Assembly: GCA_041940525.1 (NCBI GenBank)
Contig: JBGTSB010000007.1
Coordinates: 1 to 64,000 of the forward strand
DNA length: 64,000 nucleotides
Reading direction: 5' to 3'
Source of the DNA: JAKAXS01 sp041940525
GTDB taxonomy: Bacteria; Pseudomonadota; Alphaproteobacteria; Rhizobiales; Hyphomicrobiaceae
The notes under the pieces were generated by a model. The model saw only the letters and a program-made list of their open reading frames with translations, ran no database searches and was not told where the DNA came from. Positions 8,484 through 17,413 of the stretch are shown piece after piece. Position numbers and translations under genes: made by a program. Position 1 is the stretch's first letter. Every line of letters begins with the position of its first letter.

Positions 8484-10289
8484 CTACTCGCGGGCAATTG
8501 TGACGTTGCCAAGCGCGTCCGAAATCCGGTTGGCCTGGCTTGGCCAGCTTGCCGAAACCCAGTCGTCCGTTCCGAACAACCAGTACTTCATGCGATTGCG
8601 GCGCATGTAGCGTCGCGCCGTGATGTTGTGCAACCGCTCGATGATGGTTGCCATCTGCTCCAGCATCGTGTTGGCGCGGGCGCCTTGTTGTTCGACCGTG
8701 TCCAGGCGGGCGATCATAGCGGAGCCCAGGTTGGATCCTTCCTGACGCCACTCTGTGAACGCTTCAGACATGCTTGTCTGGTCGCCGTTTATCTTGAGCA
8801 GAACCTGCTCGATCTCTTCGATTTCCTTCGAGTAAGCTTCCCCGGTTTGCGTCACCGACAGACCCCACTCATCAATTGAGCGCTCCAGACGGGTGACCCG
8901 GTCAACCACGCCGGTCAACGCTTGGGAAGTACGGGCTTCGTGACCGTCGGCCGATTGCGTCAGCTTTTCCAGCCGGTCGATCCGGTCGGCGAGCGGCGAG
9001 AGAATTGCGTTTGCGATTTCGCCGCGCTGGCTCTCTATGCGTTCCGCGACGGGTTGCAATAGGGATTGCAGTTCGGTGCGCTGGCGTTCTTCCCGTTCCG
9101 CCAAAGGTGTTAAGACGCCGCCGATCACCTCGTTGCGGTGATGTTCCATGCGTCCGCTCACCTGTGACAACTCGCGTAGAACACCGTCGTGCTGCTCCGT
9201 CGCGCGGGCTTGCGCGTGGATCATGGTTTCTTCCAGCGAGTTCAAGCGGTCTTCGAGGTCTTCATTCTTTGCGCCGCCGTTGCCCGTCATCACGTCTTCG
9301 ATAGCTTCAAGCCGCTTTTCGATGATCGAAAGTTCGTTGCTGGGCTTGCTTGCCAGACGGTCCATGAAGTTTTCGAGCGCGGCCAGTTTCCCGCTGGTTT
9401 CGCGGCCGATGGAAGCCACACGATCTTGGATTGGTGTCAGATCGATGCTGTCGGCGCGGTGCGAATGGATAGCCTGGCTGAGGGCGTTGAAGCCCTGGAT
9501 CATTTCTTCGCGCTGGGCATAGGCTTCGCTCTGCAGCTGTTGCAGGGCGCCGGCAATGGCGTTGCGATCAGCGGAAATATCGGCCACCAAACTTGCGATG
9601 GTGTGCTCTAGGCTGTCCAGGCGGCCATTGCTGGCTTGTCCGTTACCGTTGTCGGAGGTCAAATAGTTCGGTGCGGTCAGGCGGTAACGGCCGCGCATGC
9701 TTTCATTGAGATAGTTGCGTTCGCTGAGCCTTGGCATCTGAGGCGCGCTCTCATAGGTGGGGCGCGCTGTTGGGGTGCGGACGGTGACTGCCGCCAACAT
9801 GGCCAGACCGGGCAGGTCAGTGCGGTCTTCGAGCATCACTTTAACGAGGTCGTTGACGTTGGCGATGCTCTCCCGGTCCGCTGCGCGCGCGGCGGCCATC
9901 CGTAGAACATCTTCGAGTTCCTGGGTTCGCCGCGGCGAGCCTGTCGATTTAGCGGATGGGGAGGGAATTTCGCTGGCGATGACGGTTGCACTTTCCCGGC
10001 GAAGGGCGGCAACGCGAACGCCGTTGGCCTCAAGGGCATCCGAGGCGGCATCAATCCGGGTTAGGGCATTGAGGAAGTGTTCCATCCGGACTTCCGTGGC
10101 GCCGTGTGCCAGGGCGATGTCATAGGCGTGATTGCAGCAGGCCAGCACCGTTTCGTCGACCATGATCGGGCCGTTGGTCCGTCCGGCATGCTGGGTGCGG
10201 AGACTATCGGCGTCACGCCAGATGCTGTCGTGCGCGGGGCCGTGGCCCTGTGGTGTCCTAAGGTCGAGATCTTCGCCTCTGTAGCCCAT
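8484..10289 (-). CDS. Clp_N-domain protein with long coiled coil, no AAA+ module
   Basis: A 601-residue protein whose start MGYRGEDLDLRTPQ matches a conserved rhizobial family of unknown function. Residues ~43-165 resemble the ClpA/ClpB/ClpC N-terminal repeat domain (two copies of the helical motif, with VRMEHFLNALTRI and the second near VNDLVKVMLEDR). Residues ~220-560 are heptad-rich coiled coil with repeated pieces such as TPLAEREERQRTEL and SPLADRIDRLEKL. The basic/aromatic tail (RRYMRRNRMKYWLFG) is conserved-looking. No ATPase Walker motifs are present, so it is not an unfoldase; a scaffold or adaptor role is a guess. An AAGGAG site precedes the ATG. It ends flush against the converging dehydrogenase gene. 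Confidence 0.85.
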   Translation of the reverse strand: MGYRGEDLDLRTPQGHGPAHDSIWRDADSLRTQHAGRTNGPIMVDETVLACCNHAYDIALAHGATEVRMEHFLNALTRIDAASDALEANGVRVAALRRESATVIASEIPSPSAKSTGSPRRTQELEDVLRMAAARAADRESIANVNDLVKVMLEDRTDLPGLAMLAAVTVRTPTARPTYESAPQMPRLSERNYLNESMRGRYRLTAPNYLTSDNGNGQASNGRLDSLEHTIASLVADISADRNAIAGALQQLQSEAYAQREEMIQGFNALSQAIHSHRADSIDLTPIQDRVASIGRETSGKLAALENFMDRLASKPSNELSIIEKRLEAIEDVMTGNGGAKNEDLEDRLNSLEETMIHAQARATEQHDGVLRELSQVSGRMEHHRNEVIGGVLTPLAEREERQRTELQSLLQPVAERIESQRGEIANAILSPLADRIDRLEKLTQSADGHEARTSQALTGVVDRVTRLERSIDEWGLSVTQTGEAYSKEIEEIEQVLLKINGDQTSMSEAFTEWRQEGSNLGSAMIARLDTVEQQGARANTMLEQMATIIERLHNITARRYMRRNRMKYWLFGTDDWVSASWPSQANRISDALGNVTIARE

Positions 10290-10471
10290 GGCCGAATACT
10301 CCTTCTACGCGGTTCATGAGGGCCGGTGTTCCCTGACCTAAGCCGACCCGTTTACCCAATTATTATTGGTATACTCCATCAAAGCGCGCGTGAGCAGCCT
10401 CTAATGTCACGGAATCAAGCCGGTTATCACTGCCAATCAATGCTGTGACTTATCGGTGTCTTGGTAAATAG

Positions 10472-10484
10472 CAGGCTCGGCCTG
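10472..10484 (-). terminator. weak hairpin after the SRAP gene
   Basis: A 5-bp GC stem (10472-10476 with 10480-10484) lies just past the SRAP stop codon, followed on the minus strand by CTATTTACC. It is short and only weakly T-rich. Confidence 0.3.
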
Positions 10485-10492
10485 AGCATTTT

Positions 10493-11176
10493 TCAAAGCA
10501 GGCGAGGGTTTTCTTCCTCGATCAAGGCTGGGCCTTCGTTTCGGACGTTGTTCAAATTGCGGGTCACCTTGCGAAATTGGAAAAAGTCTTCCGGCGCGGG
10601 ACGCAGTAAATCGGCGGTGAATTCCGCCGTGCCGCTGCGGCAGTCCAGCCAGTTGGGGTAGTCGTCGGGCTGGATCAAGACGGGCATCCTGTCGTGGAGT
10701 GCGGCCATCGCCGGGTTTGCTTGCGTAGTTAGGATGGTCATGCTTTCCAGCTCACTGCCGTCGGCGCCGAGCCAATGCTCCCAGAGGCCGGCCATTGCGA
10801 ACAGGCTGCCCGAGCGTGGGGTAATGAGGTGTGGCTGCTTCGAGCCTGGTTGCCCGGTCCATTCGTAATAGCCCGTGGCCGGCACGAGGCAGCGGCGGTG
10901 CCGCAGCGGTCCGCGAAAGGAAGGCTTATCGCGCGCTGTTTCGCTGCGGGCGTTGATAAGCACGGATTTGATTTGTCCGGGGTCTTTGGCCCACGACGGA
11001 ATGAGGCCCCAACGGACAAGCCTGAGTTCACGGCCCTGGTTTTCATCGCTTCTTATGATCAGAACGGGTTGTGTCGGGGCGATATTGTAGCGCGGCGGGA
11101 AGTCTTCTTCGCCGGTCGCCGCAAAGAAGGCGCGGACCGCATCAGGAGGCGCAGTAAGATTGTAGCGTGCACACAT
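10493..11176 (-). CDS. SOS response-associated peptidase-family (SRAP, YedK/HMCES) protein
   Basis: Shields abasic sites in single-stranded DNA by forming a DNA-protein crosslink through Cys2. The 227-residue product starts MCARYNLTAPP. The catalytic Cys must directly follow the initiator Met, so the start is the ATG at 11176, not the start 54 bases upstream. Other family motifs are NIAPTQ (Asn of the active site), RWGLIPSWAKDP, NARSET, the RCLVPATGYYEW stretch with the active-site Glu, and the C-terminal HDRMPV with the active-site His. It is monocistronic and divergent from the next gene. No LexA box was recognised. Confidence 0.95.
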   Translation of the reverse strand: MCARYNLTAPPDAVRAFFAATGEEDFPPRYNIAPTQPVLIIRSDENQGRELRLVRWGLIPSWAKDPGQIKSVLINARSETARDKPSFRGPLRHRRCLVPATGYYEWTGQPGSKQPHLITPRSGSLFAMAGLWEHWLGADGSELESMTILTTQANPAMAALHDRMPVLIQPDDYPNWLDCRSGTAEFTADLLRPAPEDFFQFRKVTRNLNNVRNEGPALIEEENPRLL

Positions 11177-11319
11177 TGACGGATGCCCAATGGCGTGGCT
11201 GTTACAGCGGCGGAGTTTAACCCAGCTCATCTGGCCGCACGAGCGCCCAGAATCAAATGTACGAAGACGTCATAGTCGAGACGCGTTCGCTCAGATCCGA
11301 ATTAAGACCAAAGCACGCA

Positions 11320-11700
11320 ATGATCTCAATCAAAGTAAAAGCGGCCGCCATTTTGACCATGTGCGTTGTCATCGCGCCGTGGCCAGCGTTGGCCGTCGAC
11401 AATAAGCCGTATGACGACAGGCTGTTCCGGCTAACCGAGATATTGGGAGCGGTTCACTATCTGCGCGAGCTTTGCAGTGCAAATGACGGGCAGCTATGGC
11501 GTGAGAGGATGAAGGATCTGATTGCCGCGGAAGGAACGTCGGCGCTAAGGCGCGCGCGGCTGACGCGAAGCTTTAACCAGGGTTATCGAAGCTACGGACG
11601 GACTTACACGTCTTGCACGCCGTCTGCACAGACCGCGATTGAGCGCTTTTTGGCCGAAGGTTCAGAGATTTCCGATACTCTTGTGAAAAACGTGCCGTGA
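11320..11700 (+). CDS. TIGR02301-family secreted protein of unknown function
   Basis: A 126-residue product with a signal peptide (residues ~1-26, ending PALA), then a small helical domain. The motifs LTEILGAVHYLRELC, FNQGYRSYGRTYTSC and an ERFLAEG-like tail match the TIGR02301 family, which is common in Hyphomicrobiales. Two cysteines could form a disulfide in the periplasm. The ATG at 11320 gives a clean signal peptide; an in-frame ATG at 11257 would add 21 non-conserved residues. The role is unknown. Confidence 0.8.
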   Translation: MISIKVKAAAILTMCVVIAPWPALAVDNKPYDDRLFRLTEILGAVHYLRELCSANDGQLWRERMKDLIAAEGTSALRRARLTRSFNQGYRSYGRTYTSCTPSAQTAIERFLAEGSEISDTLVKNVP

Positions 11701-11827
11701 ACGCAGGTTTACTGTGAATATTGCTAGGAGTCGGCGCGCACCGAGGTCGTGATAGGCGTATGGTGTGAGGGATGGAACGAGACTTCAAAGAATAACGAGG
11801 ATCACCGGATCCTTGTGGGGAGACACA

Positions 11828-12076
11828 ATGTTCGAACGGCACGAATTGGCCGATAGCGACGATCCAAGCTTCTTGGCGTTGAGCCTCATTCTCGCTGCGT
11901 GGGATGAAGGCACCGATAACGGTGTCGCGCCCGAGCAGATGGCTTATGCCGCGCTGTTCACTGCTCTGTCTGATCTCGTCAGCCTCTACGGCGAAGATGC
12001 CGTGAAGGAACTGACGCATGGTCTGGAGAAGCGCATTGCGGCTGGTGAGTTCACAATGAACCGGACAATCCAGTAG
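11828..12076 (+). CDS. small conserved acidic protein, unknown function
   Basis: An 82-residue, mostly helical, cysteine-free cytoplasmic protein beginning MFERHELADSDDP. The start is fixed by a strong GGGGAG ribosome-binding site eight bases upstream; the longer in-frame ORF from 11765 lacks such a site. A 6-bp hairpin centred near 11810 lies in the 5' leader. No domain was recognised. Confidence 0.65.
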   Translation: MFERHELADSDDPSFLALSLILAAWDEGTDNGVAPEQMAYAALFTALSDLVSLYGEDAVKELTHGLEKRIAAGEFTMNRTIQ

Positions 12077-12102
12077 GTTTTCGTTTGTCGTTCAGGGGCG
12101 CG

Positions 12103-12765
12103 CTAGATCAGTCCCTGGCGCCAGGCAATCTGAGCCAACAATAGCAAACCGAAGCCGCCCAGTAGAATGCCGGCAATGCGGTTGATCATGCCAAGGTTGC
12201 TGGCATCGAGCCGGTGGCGGACGCGGCCAATTAGATTCGATAGCAACATCCACCAGGCTAGGCTGCCGCCCATGATTGCGGCGACCATCGTCAATGCGTC
12301 GATCGTGCTGCTCACTTCGACGAAGGTGCTGACGCCGCCGAAGATGGCGAACAGTCCCAGCACGGCCCCAGGGTTCGAGATCGTCAGGAAAAACGTCTGC
12401 GGGATGTCCCACGCATAGTCGCGCAAGGAGGCTTCAGCCACTTGTCCGGGATGGCGCGGTTCGATGCGCGGCTTTGCGAAGTAGAGCTTCAGGCCAAAGG
12501 CGATGAGGGCTAAGCCGCCGACGATCTGAATAACTGTCCGGTGTTCTTTAACGGCGCCTGTGATTGCGCCGACGCCCATGGCCGCGAAAAAGGCGATCAG
12601 GCCGTCACCGAGAACCGCGCCCAGTCCGGCGGCGATGCCGCCCCAAAAGCCACGTTCGATGGCGCGCTGCACGCATAGGACATTGACGGGACCCACCGGG
12701 GCCGCGACAAGTACGCCAATAATTAGCCCGGCAGGGATGATCAGGAGGTTGGGGATAAGCTGCAC
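12103..12765 (-). CDS. LysE/RhtB-family amino-acid exporter
   Basis: An inner-membrane efflux protein of 220 residues with about six transmembrane helices, the normal size for LysE/RhtB. The first loop carries the family signature PVGPVNVLCVQRAIERGFWGG, and NPGAVLGLFAIFGG is the second conserved loop. The start is GTG with a GAGG site six bases upstream. The substrate (basic, branched-chain or other amino acid) cannot be told. Confidence 0.9.
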   Translation of the reverse strand: MQLIPNLLIIPAGLIIGVLVAAPVGPVNVLCVQRAIERGFWGGIAAGLGAVLGDGLIAFFAAMGVGAITGAVKEHRTVIQIVGGLALIAFGLKLYFAKPRIEPRHPGQVAEASLRDYAWDIPQTFFLTISNPGAVLGLFAIFGGVSTFVEVSSTIDALTMVAAIMGGSLAWWMLLSNLIGRVRHRLDASNLGMINRIAGILLGGFGLLLLAQIAWRQGLI

Positions 12766-12951
12766 GCCGGCCTCACATTGGCTGAGGCGTGCCAGACGCT
12801 GGCACTCGTTCTAGTAATTGGAGATGCGTAACATGCCGGGGGACGGATATCATGACTGGAGACGCGTGATGGTCCCGTGTCATGAAATGCTTCGCTTTGC
12901 CCCGCACGCGCGATGCTCCTCCTTATTGCCCCGACTTGATTGGGAGGCCTG

Positions 12952-13542
12952 ATGCCCCGTCGATTCCAAGCCACATACGTAATGGTGGCATTGCTCCTTG
13001 TCCATTGCTTCACGTGTTTGGCCGTTTGGGCTGAGGAGGCCAAGGTGCCGCCTCCCGCCCCTCCGGTTCATCTGCGCGGGCCGGTTCTCACGCCTTTGCC
13101 TCCGGCGGCAGAGGATATGCGAAACGCCATCACGTCAGCCGTCGATGCCGGCGAGATCGAAGACCTGAAGTTTGCCTATGAGATGGGCGACGAGTTTCAT
13201 CCCGATATTGCCGATGATGCCGTTGCCGATCCCGTTGACTATTGGAAAGCGCAATCTGCGGACGGAGAGGGCCGCGAGATTCTGGCAATCATCAGTAACT
13301 TACTCGCGGTTGGCCCGGCCAAGCTGACGACGGGCAAGGACCCGGAAAACAGTGCTGTCTATGTCTGGCCGTACCTGTCTGAGCTTCCGTTGGATAAATT
13401 AAGCGCGCGCCAGAAAGTGGATCTCTACCGATTGATGCCAGTGGCGGAAGCCAAGGCCATGATCGCGGAAAAAAAGTGGACGTGGTGGAGACTTACCATC
13501 GGGGCCGATGGCTTGTGGCACGCATTCAAAAAGGGCCGGTAA
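12952..13542 (+). CDS. conserved secreted protein of unknown function
   Basis: A 196-residue product with a signal peptide (~1-29, LLVHCFTCLAVWAEEA) and a proline-rich linker (KVPPPAPPVHLRGP), then a compact domain. Its distinctive motifs are VDYWKAQSADGEGREILAI, AVYVWPYLSE and the terminal WWRLTIGADGLWHAFKKG. I recall similar unnamed proteins in Rhizobiales but no function. The ATG at 12952 is chosen because TTGGGAGG lies just upstream. A periplasmic location is inferred. Confidence 0.75.
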   Translation: MPRRFQATYVMVALLLVHCFTCLAVWAEEAKVPPPAPPVHLRGPVLTPLPPAAEDMRNAITSAVDAGEIEDLKFAYEMGDEFHPDIADDAVADPVDYWKAQSADGEGREILAIISNLLAVGPAKLTTGKDPENSAVYVWPYLSELPLDKLSARQKVDLYRLMPVAEAKAMIAEKKWTWWRLTIGADGLWHAFKKGR

Positions 13543-13727
13543 GACCGTAGTCTGTGTAAATCGCAACGCTGAGGTCATTTTTTGTCGCGGCCGGAACAGT
13601 TTCGCCGGACAGACGCTGTTGCTATGTAAGCTTTGCGGGTATCACACAAGCGTGGGCCCAGCGGAGTTCCGGCAACCATGAGCAGATGCCGGATGAGGGC
13701 CGTTAGTTGATTACGAGGATTGAGATC

Positions 13728-14444
13728 ATGAACGTGCGTATTGCGCTGATCGCGCTTGCAGCTGCCTTTGCCGTTGCGACGCCAGCTGCCGCTCAAAGCC
13801 TGAACCCGTGGGGGATGTGGGGCGAAGGCGGCAAAATGAAAAAGCAGAAGGCGCAGTCTTCTTTATTTTCGCAGCCGAGCGCGCTGGGCGCGCCGCCGTC
13901 CCAAGTTAAGTCTAGCCGCGGTCCCGATTTGATGAGCGGCGGTGCCCGCCCTTCAATCGCAGCGAAGCATCCGCAGACGGTGTCTTTCGTTGGTTACAAG
14001 GCTGGCACGGTGGTTATCGATACGAAGGGGCGCAAGCTTTACTATGTGACGTCTTCAACGACGGCATACCGCTATCCGATCACGGTTGGAAAAAGCGGTT
14101 TTACCTGGTCTGGCACGCAGAAGGTTTCGCGCATCGCCAGCTGGCCCGATTGGCATCCGCCTGCTGAAATGCGCAAGCGTAAGCCGTCGTTGCCGAAGAA
14201 GATGACGGGCGGTGTTCGCAATCCGCTTGGTGCGCGTGCGATTTATCTTGGCAGCACCCTGTATCGTATCCACGGCACCAACAACGCCAAGTCGATTGGT
14301 TTGGCTGCTTCTTCCGGTTGCTTCCGGATGCACAACGCGCACGTCGTTCACTTGGCGCGTTTGGTCAAGCCAGGCACGACCGTTCATGTGCTACGTGGTA
14401 CGCCAAGCAAGCTTGCTCGCGCCAAGTCTGGGAAGGCGACGTAA
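13728..14444 (+). CDS. L,D-transpeptidase (ErfK/YbiS type)
   Basis: A 238-residue periplasmic peptidoglycan L,D-transpeptidase. It has a signal peptide (residues ~1-23, ending TPAAAQ), a Lys/Gln/Ser-rich linker, and a YkuD domain from ~85 (SFVGYKAGTVVIDTKGRKLYY). The catalytic region has YRIHGTNNAKSIGLAASSGCFRM, giving the conserved His and the nucleophilic Cys. This small architecture matches the rhizobial enzymes that anchor outer-membrane proteins to, or cross-link, peptidoglycan. It is the second L,D-transpeptidase in the window and is not adjacent to the first. Confidence 0.92.
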   Translation: MNVRIALIALAAAFAVATPAAAQSLNPWGMWGEGGKMKKQKAQSSLFSQPSALGAPPSQVKSSRGPDLMSGGARPSIAAKHPQTVSFVGYKAGTVVIDTKGRKLYYVTSSTTAYRYPITVGKSGFTWSGTQKVSRIASWPDWHPPAEMRKRKPSLPKKMTGGVRNPLGARAIYLGSTLYRIHGTNNAKSIGLAASSGCFRMHNAHVVHLARLVKPGTTVHVLRGTPSKLARAKSGKAT

Positions 14445-14474
14445 TCAATCTGGCGAATACGTGAGCGCAGAGAT

Positions 14475-15797
14475 TTAGAAGAAAAAACGCGCGGGCTGCC
14501 CGATGGCGGGCCGCGCGAGTTCACCCTCCCACATCACGCGTTGTCCGCGTACGACCGTGCCGACGGGCCAGCCGGTGACCTTTTTGCCGTGATATGGCGT
14601 CCAGCCCGCGCGGCTTTCGATCCACTTGTTATCGATTGTCTCGGACCGCTTCAGGTCGACAATCGTCAGGTCGGCGTCGTAGCCGGCCGCGATCCGGCCC
14701 TTGCCGCGCATGTTGAAGAGGCGCTGGGGTCCGTGACTTGTGAGATCGACGAAGCGCTCCAACGACAGTCGGCCCGCATTTACGTGATCGAGCATGATTG
14801 GTACGAGCGTCTGTACGCCAGTCATTCCTGAATGTGACTCAGGATAGCTCTTGTCCTTTTCCTCGCGCGTATGCGGTGCATGGTCGGAGCCTAAGACGTC
14901 AACGACACCCGCTTCCAGCGCGGCCCATAATGCATCGCGATGGCGTGCATCCCGCACCGGCGGGTTCATCTGTACGTAGGTCCCAAGCTGGTCGTAGCAC
15001 TCGGGTGCCGCCATCGTCAGGTGGTGTGGCGTGACCTCGACGCTTGCCCAATCCTTGTGATGCGCCAGAAACGCCATCTCTTCGGCTGTTGAGATATGCA
15101 GAACGTGCACGCGCTTGCGGTGCTTTTCAGCAAGAGCCACCAAGCGCGTCGTTGCCAGGAGCGCTGCTTCCACATCGCGCCAAACGAAGTGAGAGGATGG
15201 GTCCCCTGGCACACGTTGGTCCTTGCGCGCATTCAGCCGCATCTCGTCTTCGGCGTGAAAAGCTGCGCGGCGGCTCAGGTTCGCGATAATATTGTCGAGC
15301 GACGGATCGTCTTCCACCAAGAGGTTTCCGGTCGAGGAGCCCATGAAAACCTTGATGCCCGCCGAACCTGGCAGGCGTTCGAGCTTGGGAATATCGGCGA
15401 TGTTCTCGCGCGTGCCGCCTACGTAGAAGGCGAAGTCGCAGAACATGCGGTTCGTAGCGCGGGAAATCTTGTCGGCCAGCGTTTCTGGTGTCGTGGTCAG
15501 CGGTTGCGTGTTCGGCATCTCGAATACGCAGGTGACGCCGCCCATGACCGCGCCGCGCGAGCCGCTTTCCAGATCTTCCTTGTGTTCTAGGCCGGGCTCG
15601 CGGAAATGGACCTGACTGTCGATGACGCCGGGCAGGATATGGAGGCCCGTCGCATCCACGGCCTCATCGGCTTGTGAGCGATCGATCGTTCCGATCGCGA
15701 CGATCTTGCCGTTGCGGATACCGATGTCAGCACTGTGTATGCCATCGTGGTTGACGACGGTGCCGCTGTGGAAAATCAGGTCGTAGTGGGCTGTCAT
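14475..15797 (-). CDS. pyrC: dihydroorotase (amidohydrolase)
   Basis: Cyclises N-carbamoyl-aspartate to dihydroorotate in pyrimidine synthesis. The 440-residue class I-type enzyme has the zinc motif DSQVHFREPG, a possible carbamylated-Lys region (GIKVFMGSSTGNLLV), HVLHISTAEE, the VTPHHL histidines and GSDHAPHTREEKD with the catalytic Asp. The start at 15797 follows GGAG and gives MTAHYDLIFHSGTVV; the longer ORF adds 20 non-family residues. No pyrB or carA is adjacent. Allantoinase and hydantoinase relatives are the main alternatives, but the motifs favour dihydroorotase. Confidence 0.9.
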   Translation of the reverse strand: MTAHYDLIFHSGTVVNHDGIHSADIGIRNGKIVAIGTIDRSQADEAVDATGLHILPGVIDSQVHFREPGLEHKEDLESGSRGAVMGGVTCVFEMPNTQPLTTTPETLADKISRATNRMFCDFAFYVGGTRENIADIPKLERLPGSAGIKVFMGSSTGNLLVEDDPSLDNIIANLSRRAAFHAEDEMRLNARKDQRVPGDPSSHFVWRDVEAALLATTRLVALAEKHRKRVHVLHISTAEEMAFLAHHKDWASVEVTPHHLTMAAPECYDQLGTYVQMNPPVRDARHRDALWAALEAGVVDVLGSDHAPHTREEKDKSYPESHSGMTGVQTLVPIMLDHVNAGRLSLERFVDLTSHGPQRLFNMRGKGRIAAGYDADLTIVDLKRSETIDNKWIESRAGWTPYHGKKVTGWPVGTVVRGQRVMWEGELARPAIGQPARFFF

Positions 15798-15947
15798 CGT
15801 GGCTCCTATATCGAGCGTTTCGTCACTCGTGTATCCTTGAGGTGAGCATGAAGGCAACCCCTCGGCGGCTGGGCGGTGCTTGCCATCTCAAAGGCGCGGG
15901 CATACCTAAGGACCGTAATTCAAGTCACCAGCAGGTCCAGCACCATC

Positions 15948-16796
15948 ATGCAGAGCGCATTGCTTAGCGAGCGCGGGCTCGTATCTATTACCGGACGGGA
16001 CACTCTGGCCTTCCTCCAAGGTCTCATCACGAACGACGTGGCGAAGGCTGCGCCCGGCGACTGCGTTTATGCCGGGTTGTTGACGCCCCAGGGGAAGATT
16101 CTGTTTGATTTTTTCGTATGGGTGACTGGCGAGGGTGCTCTGCTGGAAGTGAACCGCGACTTAATTCCTGACCTGATCAAGCGTCTAACGCTTTACAAAT
16201 TGCGCTCGCAGGTGGAGCTCGCGGATGTCTCGGATCAGTATGATGTCGTGGTTGTCTGGGGTGAAGACGCGGATGTCTCGAACGCGTTGCATTCTCACAT
16301 AGACCCGCGTTTACCAGCGCTTGGCCAGCGCGTGATTGTCCCGGCGGGGAGTGCCGAAGCGGACCAGGACGCGCGTGTTGCTTACGATGTCCATCGCATC
16401 GGGTTAGGCGTTCCCGAGGGTGGCCGTGATTGGGCGTATGGCGATACGTTTGCTCATGAGGCGCTGTTTGACCAGCTTCATGGTGTGTCTTTCACCAAAG
16501 GCTGTTTCGTTGGGCAGGAAATCGTTTCGCGAATGGAGCACCGGGGGTCGGCGCGAAAACGGATCGTGAAAGTGTCAGCGGACGGTGATTTGCCCGAGCC
16601 GGACACCCCGGTTGCCGCCGGTGATGTTGTTATCGGTAGGGTCGGATCGTCGGTTGGGGGCAACGGCTTGGCGCTGGTGCGCATTGATCGCGTGGGTGAA
16701 TTCCAAGACAAGGGCGTGGAGCTACACGTTGGAGCGGTGCCGGTGACACTTGAAAAACCGGATTTCGCGTCGTTGGCCTTTGAGGCCGCTGGTTGA
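15948..16796 (+). CDS. ygfZ: YgfZ/GcvT-like folate-binding protein
   Basis: A tetrahydrofolate-dependent factor that helps maintain or repair certain iron-sulfur enzymes. The 282-residue product has the hallmark KGCFVGQEIVSRMEHRG containing the conserved cysteine of the K-G-C-[YF]-x-G-Q-E motif, and the N-terminal GRDTLAFLQGLITNDV. The start at 15948 gives a family-like N-terminus. Its stop overlaps the tag start (TGATG), so the two genes are coupled. Confidence 0.93.
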   Translation: MQSALLSERGLVSITGRDTLAFLQGLITNDVAKAAPGDCVYAGLLTPQGKILFDFFVWVTGEGALLEVNRDLIPDLIKRLTLYKLRSQVELADVSDQYDVVVVWGEDADVSNALHSHIDPRLPALGQRVIVPAGSAEADQDARVAYDVHRIGLGVPEGGRDWAYGDTFAHEALFDQLHGVSFTKGCFVGQEIVSRMEHRGSARKRIVKVSADGDLPEPDTPVAAGDVVIGRVGSSVGGNGLALVRIDRVGEFQDKGVELHVGAVPVTLEKPDFASLAFEAAG

Positions 16797-17413
16797 TGAG
16801 TGCGCCTATCCAGCGTTGTCCTTGGCCGGGCATCGATGATCCGGAGTACGCGCGCTACCACGATGAAGAGTGGGGCGTGCCGAAGACCCATGATCGTGAT
16901 TTGTTTGAAAAGCTTGTGCTGGAGAGTTTTCAGTCGGGCCTCTCCTGGCTGACCATCTTACGCAAGCGTGACAACTTCCGTGCCGCTTTTGATGACTTTG
17001 ATGCAAAGAAATTGGCACGTTATGGCGCGCGAGATATCGAACGTCTGATGAACGATGCCGGCATTGTTCGTAACCGGCTCAAGATCGAGGCGGCGATCGC
17101 GAATGCGCAGGCTTATCTACGCTTGGCCAAGCGTCAGTCGTTGTCGGATTTCCTCTGGTCATTTCTCGAAGAGGGTCCAGTTCGAAATCGCTGGCATGAC
17201 TTAAAGGAGGTTCCGGCTCAGACGGAATTGTCGCGACGTGTTGCAAGCGGCTTAAAGGGAGAAGGTTTTCGCTTTCTGGGTCCGACAACGGTTTACGCAT
17301 TCATGCAGGCAAGCGGCATGGTCAACGATCATCTGGTCAGTTGTCCGCGACACGACGTGTGTGCGGGGTTGCAGAAAAAGATCAAGCCGCGCGCGGCGGG
17401 AAGGATGAATTAG
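16796..17413 (+). CDS. tag: DNA-3-methyladenine glycosylase I
   Basis: Removes 3-methyladenine from alkylated DNA (base excision repair). The 205-residue product has the N-terminal zinc ligand CPWPG, the conserved YHDEEWGVP and FEKLVLESFQSGLSWLTILRKR, and C-terminal zinc ligands in NDHLVSCPRHDVC. The ATG overlaps the stop of ygfZ by one base, which sets the start. It is followed without a gap by the HD-domain gene. Confidence 0.96.
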   Translation: MSAPIQRCPWPGIDDPEYARYHDEEWGVPKTHDRDLFEKLVLESFQSGLSWLTILRKRDNFRAAFDDFDAKKLARYGARDIERLMNDAGIVRNRLKIEAAIANAQAYLRLAKRQSLSDFLWSFLEEGPVRNRWHDLKEVPAQTELSRRVASGLKGEGFRFLGPTTVYAFMQASGMVNDHLVSCPRHDVCAGLQKKIKPRAAGRMN

